Shown one piece after another: positions 34,052 through 44,784 of a DNA stretch of 64,000 nt; the first letter of the stretch is position 1; each line of letters begins with the position of its first letter. Location of the stretch: contig NC_081331.1 in NCBI RefSeq assembly GCF_022539665.2, positions 8,711,534-8,775,533 of the forward strand. The letters are read 5' to 3'. The DNA is from Daphnia carinata. Its lineage: Eukaryota; Arthropoda; Branchiopoda; Diplostraca; Daphniidae. The translations under genes were made by a program, and so were the position numbers. The notes below the pieces were generated by a model that saw nothing but the letters and a program-made list of their open reading frames with translations, did not search any database and was not told the DNA's origin.

Positions 34052-34790
34052 CAGTACGGCTCCACTTATCGGACCACCCTGTGCAGTGGTCCGATAAGCG
34101 GATGGTCCGAAAAGCGGCTCGACTGCGGTCAGCGCCATCTCGTCGCGCTCATTCATAATAATGCCTAATGCTCTGCTCGTATCGACTGGTTCTCTGTACT
34201 TACTTATCTAGATAAGCTTTATAATAATTGAATTAACTTACAGAAACGAATAATAGTATATAACCTAAGCTTATACGCTGTGCCGCAAACTTTTTGGTAA
34301 CGAGTAAATTACAGATCAATTAAAAATACATTTGAAATGTACGCTACGTTTACTCGTATAGAAAGAGAAAAAGAAATCTACATTTGAAACCTTTACTTTA
34401 AACACACATGAAACGTAAGCGAAGTTAAGCAGAATAACGTAAAATTGTTTAAAGAAAAATTAAGCTTATCAATGCTGACAAATAATAAATTTGTGTTTAA
34501 CATACGCATCTACTTAAGACAAATTTTCTTTAGTTTTTGAAACGAAGTCATATAATATAGTATCGGATATTATTGCATCTACCGCAACGCATCCATATTT
34601 TAAGCAGCTTCTTTTTCAATGAAGGGACATCTTTATATGGAACGCTCTTTGCGCGCCCCGGTTCTAAAAAAATGCTTAATTACATCCACCCTAGTGGCGC
34701 TCGCTCCCCTACTCAGTGTGCGAGTCTGACCTCGGTCCGATAACCGGTTTGGTCCTATAAGTGGGAGGTCCTATAAGTGGAGCCGCACTG
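34052..34790. mobile_element. 739-bp inverted-repeat (MITE-like) element in the gag leader
   Basis: Left end CAGTACGGCTCCACTTATCGGACC, right end reading inward CAGTGCGGCTCCACTTATAGGACC, flanked by TA (34050-34051, 34791-34792). No transposase inside. The ends resemble those of the element at 50790-51279. Confidence 0.82.
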
Positions 34791-34799
34791 TACTGTGGT

Positions 34800-35470
34800 T
34801 CGAAGCCAAAAAAGGGATCTGGGACGTCGGGATTCAAATCCGACATGCAGAACCAACCATACGAAAATTCGAAAATACCAAAACAAAAAAAGAAAAAAAA
34901 AAGAAAAACAAGCGCGAAAGGCCAAGAAAACAAAAAGAAGGCCCAAAAAAATGAGAAAAAAACCAACAAAAGAGCAGAGAAAAAACAAATAAGTACGTAC
35001 CTACTAAGACACCTCGACCAAGATCAGAAGGTCGACAAAACAAAGCAAAAGCCAAAAAAAAAAATAATAAGTTGTTCAACGCAACCAAAATGGCGGGCCA
35101 AAAAAAAACACAACACCATAAAAAAAGTACCAAAAAAATATATCCTCTGTGGGTGAGAGGGAAAAAAAGAAATCACAAAAAAACACAAAACGCCGTCAAA
35201 ACCAAAAAAGGAAAAGTGAGAAGCCGAGCGAGGTCTCACAGCGTAATTCGCACACAAAAATCTTTTTCTTGTTCCCGCGAAAAAAAGTGGAAAAAAATCC
35301 ACTTCCACACCGCAAATCCGATCGCTAAGGGAAAAAAAAGAAGAAAAAACAAAATATCACACGTGACAACAAAAAAAAAACATGAGGCGTGCCAAAAAGA
35401 GAAAAAAAAAGACGGAACGTGCAACACAAAGCGGGGCGTGCAAAAGGCACGCCGCAAAAAAGATACAATT
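34800..35470. repeat. A-rich low-complexity block in the retrotransposon leader
   Basis: About 670 bases dominated by A runs on the plus strand (T on the element strand), giving spurious Lys-rich open frames. A B-box-like GGATTCAAATCC lies at 34830. Confidence 0.7.
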
Positions 35471-35781
35471 TCTAACTACACACAGTAGAAACAAGAATCA
35501 TGCGCTGGAATTGTTTATTTAATAGCCCGTGGCTATAGGTAACAAGGGTTGAAATACTTACCTGTACCGTTCCTCCACCCTTTAACAAAGACGTCGCGGC
35601 GGGATCCACTCCCCTTCGGCGCAGGTAAGAACAATCCACAATGGCGGCGGCCAGGTACGCGAAAATTTTCCTTCTCGCGTGGGCGGAACGCGGGTCCGTT
35701 GCAGGCAACTTTTTTTTCTTTTTTTTTAAGTTGTTCGATGGCCTGGCGGAGATGAATATTCTCGATCTTCAATACTCCTGA

Positions 35782-35799
35782 ATCCCTCTTCTGACACCA
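35782..35799 (-). promoter_or_regulatory. Primer binding site of the fourth Gypsy element
   Basis: TGGTGTCAGAAGAGGGAT on the minus strand, two bases from the LTR. A TGGTGTCAGAAG primer site is common in metazoan Ty3/Gypsy elements (recalled, not checked). Confidence 0.7.
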
Positions 35800-35801
35800 A
35801 T

Positions 35802-36119
35802 TGTTACGGATGTTGCGGCGTCGGACCCAGACCGTGAGAAACAGTGGATGATGGGGCGAATAGCGGGGAAGATAAAGATGAAATAATCCGATGAATATAC
35901 GGGAAAAGTATATTTACTGCACAATTGGGGTACAACACAATTCGCTTAGGGGTTACGCGAAGGGAAGCCAGCAATATGCGGAGCTCCTTCTTAGGACCAC
36001 TTGGTAGACGGCGAGGTAACTAACTGCCTTACATGATTGACAGCAGACGACCCGTCGCATACCTTTCGGTCTGCCATCTAACAAGGGGAGGTGGAGTCGG
36101 AACACTAGATGGGGGTACA
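35802..36119 (-). repeat. 5' LTR of the fourth Gypsy element
   Basis: 318 bp, TGTACCCCC...CGTAACA on the minus strand. Confidence 0.82.
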
Positions 36120-36365
36120 TCATAGGATAGGGTTGCTCGTAACAGTACTTTGGCGAGCGAGGCTTTTGTAAACTTTTACCTTTCCATGTTTCGTTTGCCC
36201 CTGACGACCGTGATTTCTAGACGCAACGACGAAGTACTTTTAATCCTGCTGAAACAACCAGAGGTAAATCTTTAGCTTTTTCTGTGATCTCCGTTGACTA
36301 TAGTATTCTTACGTAAACAGCTTGAACATTATTTGCAAACCTACCAGTTACAAAAGAGTTATGGT

Positions 36366-36437
36366 GGGCCCATCCGGGAATTGAACCCGGGACCAATTAC
36401 ACCCGAAGCAAGTATCATACTACTAGACCCATTAGCC
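36366..36437 (-). tRNA. tRNA-Pro-like (CGG), possibly decayed
   Basis: On the minus strand: GGCTAAT...ATGGGCC (one mismatch, one G-T), loop TTCGGGT giving anticodon CGG, T-arm CCGGGTTCAATTCCCGG perfect. The anticodon stem is weak (CTTGC against GTAAT). Confidence 0.6.
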
Positions 36438-36537
36438 TATCATATGACAAATCTAACACTGAACCCGTGAAAAAATCGTCTTTACCACTTGTCATCGATT
36501 CTGAATAGGATTTTAAAGAGCGATACAAACAATAAAT

Positions 36538-36609
36538 AGGTTCCACTGAGAATCGAACTCAGATTGTCAGAGTCAATGTCTGAAGTGCCAACCATTACAC
36601 CATGCAACC
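36538..36609 (-). tRNA. tRNA-Gln-like (TTG), possibly decayed
   Basis: On the minus strand: GGTTGCA with TGGAACC (one mismatch), discriminator T as in eukaryotic tRNA-Gln, stem TCAGA/TCTGA around loop CATTGAC, T-arm CTGAGTTCGATTCTCAG. Position 33 is A where U is nearly universal, so this copy may be dead. Confidence 0.55.
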
Positions 36610-36655
36610 ACTTTAAAAACTATGTCTAGACAGGTGCAATTAGTATTAATTAATG

Positions 36656-36749
36656 CAGTTGGTAGAGCGGTGGACTGTAGAAACGAGACAAGCATTATGA
36701 TTAAGAGTTAGTTATCCATAGGTCGCTGGTTTAAGTCCGGCTCGAAGGA
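36656..36749 (+). pseudogene. tRNA-Tyr pseudogene, 5' end missing
   Basis: Matches 27735-27828, including intron and the T-for-C in the T loop, but the acceptor and D-arm start are lost. Confidence 0.85.
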
Positions 36750-36890
36750 AGTGCATTGTCAAATGAAGTATCTAATCACTATTAAAATTCAATGTGGATA
36801 AGGATAAATAAAATCGGCCAGTAAAGAAATTACCTTACAAGTTAGAAAGCAGTCAAATGCGTAAGTCACAAACAGAACGTAACATCATGT

Positions 36891-36962
36891 GGCTCATTGG
36901 TCTAGTGGTATGATTCCAGCTTTGGGTGTAGGAGGCCCCAGGTTCAAATCCCGGATAAGCCC
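36891..36962 (+). pseudogene. tRNA-Pro pseudogene
   Basis: Copy of 27970-28041 with changes that break the anticodon stem (CCAGC), T stem and acceptor stem (ATAAGCC). Confidence 0.8.
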
Positions 36963-37238
36963 CAGAATTATTCATACAGTGCAAACAGTTATATTTTATC
37001 TGTAGATATAAAGTCATTTGCATCCATATAATATCGATTACGGATAGTGAACCCTCTTTCATGCATGTTGTAAGATAAGAGCAAATGGTAAACGAATGCT
37101 ACAAAAATACTAAGAACTTGGGAGTCATATGATAATGCTGTACAAAATTATTAATTGCCAATTTTGCAGCACAATTTACATAGTGTAATAAACTTGTTAT
37201 TTCCGTTTCCCTCAACATCTGCCTGCTAAGTGGAATAA

Positions 37239-37320
37239 GGTAGCGTGGCCGATCGGTCTTAGGCGCTGGTTTACGGCAGCAGTCTCTTCGGAGGCATGGG
37301 TTCGAATCCCATCGCTGCCA
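37239..37320 (+). pseudogene. tRNA-Leu pseudogene
   Basis: Copy of 28283-28365. The anticodon position now reads ACG in a broken stem, and the D-loop is altered. Acceptor and T arms remain good. Confidence 0.75.
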
Positions 37321-37386
37321 TTTAATACATTGTGATCCCTGGGATGATCATTTTTATATCTACCAATAATACATCGTTATTGCATC

Positions 37387-37443
37387 GGTCGTGTGGCCTA
37401 ATGGATAAGGCGTCGGACTTCGGATCCGAAGGTTGCAGGTTCT
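37387..37443 (+). pseudogene. tRNA-Arg pseudogene, 3' end missing
   Basis: Copy of 28431-28487, cut inside the T arm at GCAGGTTC. KDZ-related sequence follows at once. Confidence 0.85.
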
Positions 37444-37444
37444 C

Positions 37445-38352
37445 CTACACCCAAATCTACCAGTTACAAAAGACTTATGGTGGGAATACACAAGAAGCTT
37501 CACCTTTGTCACCATAGTGCCATCAATGCCTAATGGCAGCCTCAACTTGTTCGTTGTTCAACATGTAAAGAGAACTTCTGCTTGAACTGTGATTTTCAAC
37601 ATAACAAATCCAGGCCGTTTCATAATCGCCAGTACTTAGAAGCGGATGCGTCTCTTCTTCTAAAACCTATACAGTTTCTAGATACTGCTAACACAATTAT
37701 TGAAAAACGTAAGCCAATAATTTTTGATTTTTTAAAATACATTTTCAAAGTTTATCTCATTTTTAGGGGTTCATGTGCCGTTGTTCTGACCGGAGGATTG
37801 TTCCAACTATATATATATTCGGACACGGAAGCCTAAAGTGCCAGGCAGAAAAAAAATTTATCGCCATTGTCACTCGTGATGGTATCTGATATTGGCACAC
37901 TTTTGTTTTATTAAATTAATTTAGCTTCATGTAGATCGCTTTGATCTCTCTGAGACTTCCTTTCAATGTACAAAATACTTTCACACAACCGAAGCTAGTG
38001 TTGAGCATTAACTTCAATCTGGATTTTGGCCAGATTGTCGTTAACTTATTTTTATTCGGCAGATGTGCTAGAATATTGGATCCATCTTAAGCATCGGCTA
38101 CCGGGATCTTCCGAACGGAATTATCTAAAAATTTTGGAGGAATTATTGAGAGCAAGAGGCAGTGTAAGTTACAAACTAAAACTGGTATTTGTTAAAGAAA
38201 TAACATGTGTTTGTATATTTAAAGTTCGATGTTATTAGCCGTGTGCATTTTGCTCGAGCTTCACGAGAGTACGAGTACATGAAGCACAGAATTGGGAAAG
38301 AAGTTCTGTTTCTTTCCCTAATGGTTTGTAAGGCGTGTGGCATCAAAGCCGA
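37445..38352 (+). pseudogene. KDZ-type transposase, N-terminal part
   Basis: Near 37555-37625 a zinc-binding pattern Cys-x2-Cys-x4-Cys-x2-Cys then His residues (CSTCKENFCLNCD) matches the treble-clef box before KDZ catalytic domains. A splice-bounded exon (about 38062-38163) carries PGSSERNYLKILEELLRARG, like the segment KDZ proteins have after that box. Near 38330-38350 a CKAC pair precedes the break. The rest of the gene resumes at 44122. KDZ proteins are DDE transposases of large eukaryotic DNA transposons. The family call is from memory of motifs, and the copy is degenerate. Confidence 0.6.
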
Positions 38353-38389
38353 GGCATGAGGACAGTGCTACCCTCCGTCACAAGTACCA

Positions 38390-38715
38390 AGAGGTTTCGA
38401 CAGACGTACCCCAAAAAACGACAAACCTACCCCGACATACGTAACCGTGCAGAAAATGGAAAAACATCTCCCGTCAAAGCTAGCCCGACATATGTACCCA
38501 ATAACAAATTTGAAAACTCTCCCGTCACATCTACCCCATTATAAATATACTACAATTACAGCCGTCGTATGTACCCTTTTGTTTTATTAAGGCAGACAGA
38601 CCTACCCCTTCGTTTAGTTAAGCCCGACAAACCTACTCTTTCGTGTTTAAAAATCTGACTTACCTACCCCTACGTTCAATTTAGCCTGACAAACCTACCC
38701 ATTAGTTACAGACTT
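38390..38715. repeat. Left-arm tandem repeats of the foldback-like element
   Basis: Diverged units around CCGACAAACCTACCCC, in inverse orientation to the right arm. Confidence 0.75.
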
Positions 38716-39552
38716 TTTTATTTATGTATTAGACTTGCTTAATTCTACCTCTGATAAGCAGCACCCGTTTTAATCATCTTTTGTTCTCTAAGGAGATAAG
38801 GTAATGAAACAAGATGATATAACCTCCACGTAAAATACCCTACTGCTTGTATTATTTCATCAGCTTTAACAATATTATGATGCTATGAAGGGGGCCACAA
38901 AGACAGACTGGAAATTATTCAATGAAGAAAGTTCCTAGAAAATTCCTATTCAGGTTACCGTCTCCATACTATTATTTGCTACCTTGAAATGATGAACGAA
39001 ACTACTTATGCCTTTTGGTTCGTTTGGGAATTGTGGGAAGGAGAAATGATAGCCGACTTATGGGAGAAACGTTGGATATGTTTTTCTGTCGCAGAACGAC
39101 AATAATTGTGTTGCCGCGACTACCCTACAAGTAATACAGCAAATAATAACTCATAATTCTAACTTGTACAACCCTCAGAAAAACGAGCCGAAAGACCAGC
39201 CCTTTCTTCTACACCTATACCTGCCTACCAACAATTCCGCTGTATTGCCTTCTGTTGTTTATCAGTTTGCATTACATCTGAAACTTTTTACTTTTAATTA
39301 TCATTCCTTCAGTTATTATCATATTATCTATGGTACTTAGTACAACTGTACATTTTTTCTTATGAAATATTTATACATCTTGGCTGTAAAATATTATTTT
39401 ACTGATTGTGATATTTAGTAATTCATCTAACATATTTTTTTGAAAATTATTTTATTCGTAAGAGTCAAAATGAACATTTTTACTTATGAAACTTGTTCTT
39501 ATTTTAATATTCAGCACCAAGCACAAGTTGTTTTCATATCAACTGTGAGAAT

Positions 39553-39837
39553 TTATTGAACAAAAATCCTGAAAATTTGTTGAATGGGCGCCCGGCAAAC
39601 GCAGCAAAAAGGTACGACGCGCTCTACAGATGTTGCACAAAGGGTGTGCCCACACGAAATAAAAGCATTATCTATGGTGTTGATTAGGCACGCACCACAA
39701 AGATTATGTGCAGCAGTGTAAGCAGCAGTGTCTTTTAGATGGTTTTTCTGCAAGTTGAAATGGATAGTAAAATTTGCTTTAGTAATACAAGTTAGAATTG
39801 AGGGTGACACATCTATTCTATTGAATGTATAATCCAA
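39553..39837 (-). pseudogene. RING-finger fragment inside the foldback-like element
   Basis: A minus-strand frame of 94 codons without a clear ATG. Its last 50 residues follow the C3HC4 RING plan: Cys-x2-Cys (CGAC), Cys-x-His-x2-Cys (SCGHTLC), then Cys-x2-Cys and the RAPI tail typical of E3 ubiquitin ligases of the IAP or neuralized type. The sixth zinc ligand is Ser (CATS where CxxC is expected), so zinc binding is probably lost. Further exons were not found. It may be a captured host exon or part of a lost element gene. Confidence 0.6.
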
Positions 39838-40857
39838 CTTGATATTACTGGCCTACAACTTCAAACAGTATAATTGGTGATATTATTTGTTGCTATTTTA
39901 GTATGGCTTAAGTGTCAACAGAAGAATCTTTGATAACTACCATCATTACTAATTGCTATTATAGGTCTTACCATGACATGATGTTATGGATGATTGTGTC
40001 TGTTCCCTTGCCTGATGTATTGGCATGAGACAGCCTCCTTCACATTTGGGTCGTTCTTGTCTGTGTCCTGAAGGTTAATCAACAAGAGTAGACAAACCTT
40101 TTATCTGTTTCTTTCCTTTTAATCAATGATTAAACAAAATTAATTAACAGAATGAGAATTGTAAGGAATTGTTGTACTATAATGCAGCGTCATGCACATT
40201 TAAAAGTTCCTATTGCTCACAGGGCTTGTTGTACTTTAACTCAGTATTCAGGCACCTACTCATCCACACTATAATCCAACCATTGTTAATTTTAAATTAA
40301 GCAGTAAATGATTAAGATATTTGAAATAAGTATACTTTTTTATTTCAGCAAGCATGATGTGTAATGTATTTATTATGTTGATCATTGATTTCTGTTTTAA
40401 AACTTTTTGCTTCTTATTTAAACAGTCCGTGAAAATATAGTTCTCGCTCATCTAATATATTGCGATACATTATATATATCTTATAAAATTTATTTCTAAG
40501 AGATGTTTTTTAAAATCAAACCTTCTTTAAATCTGAATTATGTCGCTGGCTTCTGTTGAGCTTGAGGACTCATTGTTGTTCAAAGCAGACGCTAATGATT
40601 TGCTACGGCACGTGACTTAAGGGTGCGTTGGTGGATCAGACCTTCTTTCAGTGCCCATTAACCAATAAAAAGCGCTGACAAATTTCATGTACGTGGACTT
40701 GACTACGGTTTCTTTTATAATTTACTCACACTTCAATTATACATCAAATACTTTATTCTTATTTTTACTTTTACATATCTCCCGTAACGGTTTTTCAATG
40801 TTTATCTTTGCTGGTATTTGAATTTCACATGATAATATAAGTATGCGATGGGTAGCC

Positions 40858-41203
40858 GGTGAAATAGGACCAAAACGAAATAGGACTGGAGAAATAGGAC
40901 TGAAAAATTCCAGTCCTATTTCTTCCGGAGAAATAGGACTGGGAGAAATAGGACTGACTTTTTAAAACTTTTAGGACAGTCCTATTTCTCCATGGCATCA
41001 GTCCTATTTCTCCTCGGCATCAGTCCTATTTCTCCTTAGAAATAGTCCCATATGATTTACTTTGTTCCAAGGGGAACGATGAGCCTCCAATCCGGTAGGT
41101 AATGTATTGCGTAAGAGCGCCGGCTTATATCCATTTCTCTTTTTAAAAAACCGATGGCGTTAACTCATTAGATAAATGGTTTTCGTTTCAGTCCTATTTC
41201 ACC
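40858..41203. mobile_element. 346-bp inverted-repeat element built of GAAATAGGACTG motifs
   Basis: Ends GGTGAAATAGGAC and GTCCTATTTCACC, flanked by GCC (40855-40857, 41204-41206). Inside, AGAAATAGGACTG recurs in both orientations at least nine times. No coding frame. It is nested in the foldback-like element. A diverged copy lies at about 44785-45013. Confidence 0.75.
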
Positions 41204-43039
41204 GCCAATCATGTATCACAAAAGGTTATCGATATTCTTATGCCAAATTATATATTTTTTGAAATTCACATAAAGCTTTGCATTCAAATTCGAACATTAA
41301 CACGATATGTTGTCAGTTTTACACATTACGCGATGGAATGTGCTACGCACAATGATTTGGATTCGGCAATAATAGGGTATAGGATTCCGCAAATAAATAG
41401 GGTAAAATCAACGTTGTGGGCTTAATAATCGATCAAATCGAAACAACTTGTGTAAAACACTTAATAACAGTAGCGGAATGTTCCAATACTTACATTGGTG
41501 CCATACACGTAATAAGCGATTAAATCGAAACAAATTGTGTGGACCACTTAAAAACACATAAGCATGCGACATGGCTAGGAACTTTGTAAGAAAGGAAGCT
41601 GATCGGGATGATGGCCACACAGTCAAGCCAACTAAAAGAAAGCTTTCCGTGACTAACGGAGTGCTTAGGAGATAATCCAGCTTGATGAGTGATTCCGGTG
41701 GCCACGCGGAGCATAACGGGTTTTTATTTTCTTTCGATTCAAGTAATTCTTCTTACAAATATAAATTTCGAAAATTGTAACTAATTAAAAAATGTGTGTA
41801 CAGTAGTTATAAGATGAGATATTGTAACGAAATTTAAAAAATTAGTTTGGTTAACCAGAAAATAAAAATAAAACTAGAAATTTGAAGGTTACCCTAAGCC
41901 CTTGGGAGTAGTCGGGTTATAGACGAATATCCGGAAATGGAAATGGATCCCGGGAGTGTTGCAAGATTGTCGTCAATCTTACATTAGTAGTTCGTAGTTA
42001 TGGCGTTGGTGGAAGTGAGTTTATAAAATGGTAGGATGAGAAGTTAAAAGGGGGATTCTGGTTTGAGTTGGTCGGTCGGTGCAACGCTAGTTTGGTTATG
42101 GGCGGTGTTTGTGCGGGCGGTGTTGGTTCGAAAGATTAAGTATTTCGGTGTGACTGTTCGTTCTTTTGGTTAGTGTAGAGGCCTGGCGGCCTGACATGTT
42201 CGACTTCGGATCTGTGTAAACTAATACCAGACCGAAGAATAACAATCGAGACTAATCGGTGGCGAAAAGCACGTCAATCCCGTTACAAAACGAAAAAGAT
42301 CCCTGACGTATTGTGGGTTGGTGTCCAAGACTGCGTTACAATATAATTATGAATGGTAGTTACTTTTACGTAAGTCCAAAATCCTAATGTTTTTTTTGGT
42401 TGGGGGTGGGGGGGGGGATTTTTCTTTTATTGGAAGGCAATGACGACCCATGGTTTGCAGCGATACTCATTTCATGGTTTGACGGCAAAGTCTGTCTGTG
42501 GCCCCCAAATGCAAGGATTTAACAAAATTCATAGAATTAGGGCACGAGCCATATAGGGAAAAATGGGAAAACATCCTGCCCGTGTTAGAAAAGGCTTCGG
42601 TATGGGTTTCATTTTTAGATTACATTGCAAACCTATTTTTCAATCCTTATTGATTTTTTCAAAAATTTGTTTTTTTTTGTTTGTTGTTTAAAATAATTTG
42701 TCGCTCAAATAACACCAAGAAGAAAGGCGTAATGCAAATCGGCTCTAGAAATGGAGTACATTTCGACAACAGATTCAGAAGGAAATAAAAGAAGTCTTAG
42801 CAATGCCAGTAAAAGGAAACAAACATTCGACAACAGGAGGAGTCCCCATCAGCTCCGCTACCTTCTTTGCCTTTTCCACCTCGTATAGGTTATTACTAAG
42901 TAAATTACCATAATATAGAAAATAAAACAATCTTTTCTATCAGTATTCCCAGTTCCGCTTAGAGTTTCAGACTTCATCTTGTTTTAGGGAATAGGGTAAT
43001 ATGGTAGGTATAGAAACAGAAAAATGAGGTCATTAATAT

Positions 43040-43442
43040 TATCACAGGTGGGAAATGAATTGGGAATGATTATCTCTTCACAGAGGTGACTCATCCGCTC
43101 GTTGGACTACTGCAACAGGGGGAAAGAACTCACTAGAAGAAATACTACCCTAAAAGAGATGAAGAGATACGGAGTCCGGAAGGGGTGTGATTCGCGCAGC
43201 ATATATAAAACACTGCTGCGAAACTCCACTCGATGAGTCTCTATGGGGAGGAGCTCCCGGGGTTGTCTAACTACGTTAGTTGAGTTCCCGTGGATAACCT
43301 AGTGGTTTTCACAGTGTTGCTCCAAGTTTCGGTAAAGTTCTTGTTTATTCTTAGTTTGGTTTAGAAGAGAAGATCATGTGACTTGTTGTCATCATTTGTT
43401 GTATTCTTTCGTTCCGTGTTAAATACAAAAGTGCATGTGACA
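43040..43442. mobile_element. Solo LTR in the right arm of the foldback-like element
   Basis: 403 bp, TATCAC...GTGACA (first G changed to A), flanked by ATAT (43036-43039 and 43443-43446). Same LTR family as 22768-22936 and 49107-49497. Confidence 0.85.
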
Positions 43443-43669
43443 ATATTCAATGTTTCGAAGCAATGAATTGCAGTATGGAGACGGTGGCCAGAATAGAAAC
43501 TAGACAGGAAAATCCTTCATTGAATATTTTTAAATGTACTTCATAGTATTATAAAAATATTAAAGCTGATCAAATAATGCAAACAGTAGGGTTAGCGAAA
43601 TTATTTCGTTTCCTCATCTTATCTTCTTACGAACAAAAAGATGATTAAAAAGGAGTGTCGGACTCCGAA

Positions 43670-44085
43670 GAGGTAGGTGTGTCGGGGTGTATTAACCGCA
43701 GGTGTAGGTGTGTCGGGGTGTATTAATCGCAGGGGTAGGTGTGTCGGGGTGTATTAACCGCAGGGGTAGGTGTGTCGGGGTGTTTTAACCGCAGGGGTAG
43801 GTGTGTCGATCAATTTCCAGCGAAAGAGTAGGAATGTCGGACTGCATTAATCGAAGTGGTAGATATGCCGGACTGTATTAATCGGAGAGGTAGATATGTT
43901 GATCAGTGTTCAGTGAAGGGACAGGCTTGTCGGTCTCAATTAAGCAAATGGGTAGATAAGACGGCTTTTTTATAATCAATTATTAACGGGGTAGTTGTGA
44001 CGGAAGCATTATTCAGTTTTTTTCATGGGTAGATATGTCGGGGTAGGTCTGTCGGGGTAGGTCTGTCGAAACATCTGGGTACTTA
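43670..44085. repeat. Right-arm tandem repeats, 31-bp unit
   Basis: The unit GTAGGTGTGTCGGGGTGTAT plus TAACCGCAGGK is repeated with period 31. Four units are nearly identical, then about eight diverged ones run towards the terminus. Confidence 0.88.
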
Positions 44086-44784
44086 TGACGGGGGGTACCA
44101 CTGTCTCTATCCCAAAGCCGAAAGTCCTGCACGTAGATGGCAACTTCAAATCGATGGATGTTATCTCATATCAAGCAAGTCAGACTCTTACATATTAAAT
44201 AAATAATCAACTAATCTCTGATATTTTAGAGATAGATCCCGTTCCCTTTACAAGGATATTATATATTGTGATGAAGATGTAGAAGCCACATCACATTGAT
44301 CAACTCTGTGAAGCCAATGGTAATCATTTTACTCAGTTTATTTCCTAACTTTTATTACATTTTTAATTCGAACAATAGACCAGAGCTACAGATAACTGTG
44401 GAGATTCCGCTTACACTGCAGGTCGCATGGATTCCAATCGGAAGAAAAACATGCCCACACGGCACGACGGGCTCCTCAGTACCTCTGCAGAACTTCCTAC
44501 TTTCCTCCTCAGTCTTCTCCATAACCGTCCTAAATTCCTCTAAGAACCTTCTTTTTGGTCGCCTGACAGGCTCTTTAGTCCCTCTTATATCATCCTCAGC
44601 TAGTACCTAGAACCTCCCATGATGAAAAAAATTGTGTGACATATGTCTAGCGATATCCCTAGCGGCTTTATATAAGCTTTATAGCACTTGAATCTATTTA
44701 AAACATAAAATGAATATTAAACGACAACGGAATATTGGTGGTTGTATATTCAATTTCAAAAACTTCATCTTTTATTGGGATTGG

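Larger units (their letters stand above)
28661..36119 (-). mobile_element. Fourth Ty3/Gypsy element, minus strand
   Basis: The 5' LTR is 35802-36119 and the 3' LTR is 28661-28901; they share TGTTACG.ATGTTGCGGCG onward. The left copy lacks the last 70 or so bases (its U3 start) and one internal patch. A primer binding site lies at 35799-35782. Gag, protease, RT, RNase H and integrase follow in order. Bases flanking the outer ends (GTAC at left, TCAT at right) do not match, so either recombination or decay has removed the target duplication. A 739-bp inverted-repeat element sits in its leader. Confidence 0.88.
38353..44112. mobile_element. Foldback-like transposon with 31-bp tandem repeats in its long inverted arms
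   Basis: The 9-bp CAAAGCCGA flanks both ends (38344-38352 and 44113-44121). Inverted arms of about 600 bp (38353-38965 and 43443-44112) match in mirror order, for example CCGTCTCCATACT at 38959 with AGTATGGAGACGG at 43472. Much of each arm is tandem repeats. On the right, 43675-43805 has four near-perfect 31-bp units (GTAGGTGTGTCGGGGTGTAT...), with diverged units on to 44070. The ends read GGCATGAGGACAGTG and, inverted, GGATAGAGACAGTG. Long arms of tandem repeats with 9-bp duplications are features of Drosophila FB elements. No transposase was found inside. Confidence 0.75.

Noticed and set aside
33905-34156. N-terminal extension of the gag frame of the fourth Gypsy element
   Set aside because: Most of it lies in the inserted inverted-repeat element; gag begins at the ATG at 33904.
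34761-35488. Long Lys/Gln/Asn-rich plus-strand frames
   Set aside because: They arise from A runs in the low-complexity block and have no start context or family.
43670-44085. CRISPR-like array
   Set aside because: The 31-bp units are contiguous, with no unique spacers, and lie in an inverted arm of a eukaryotic transposon.
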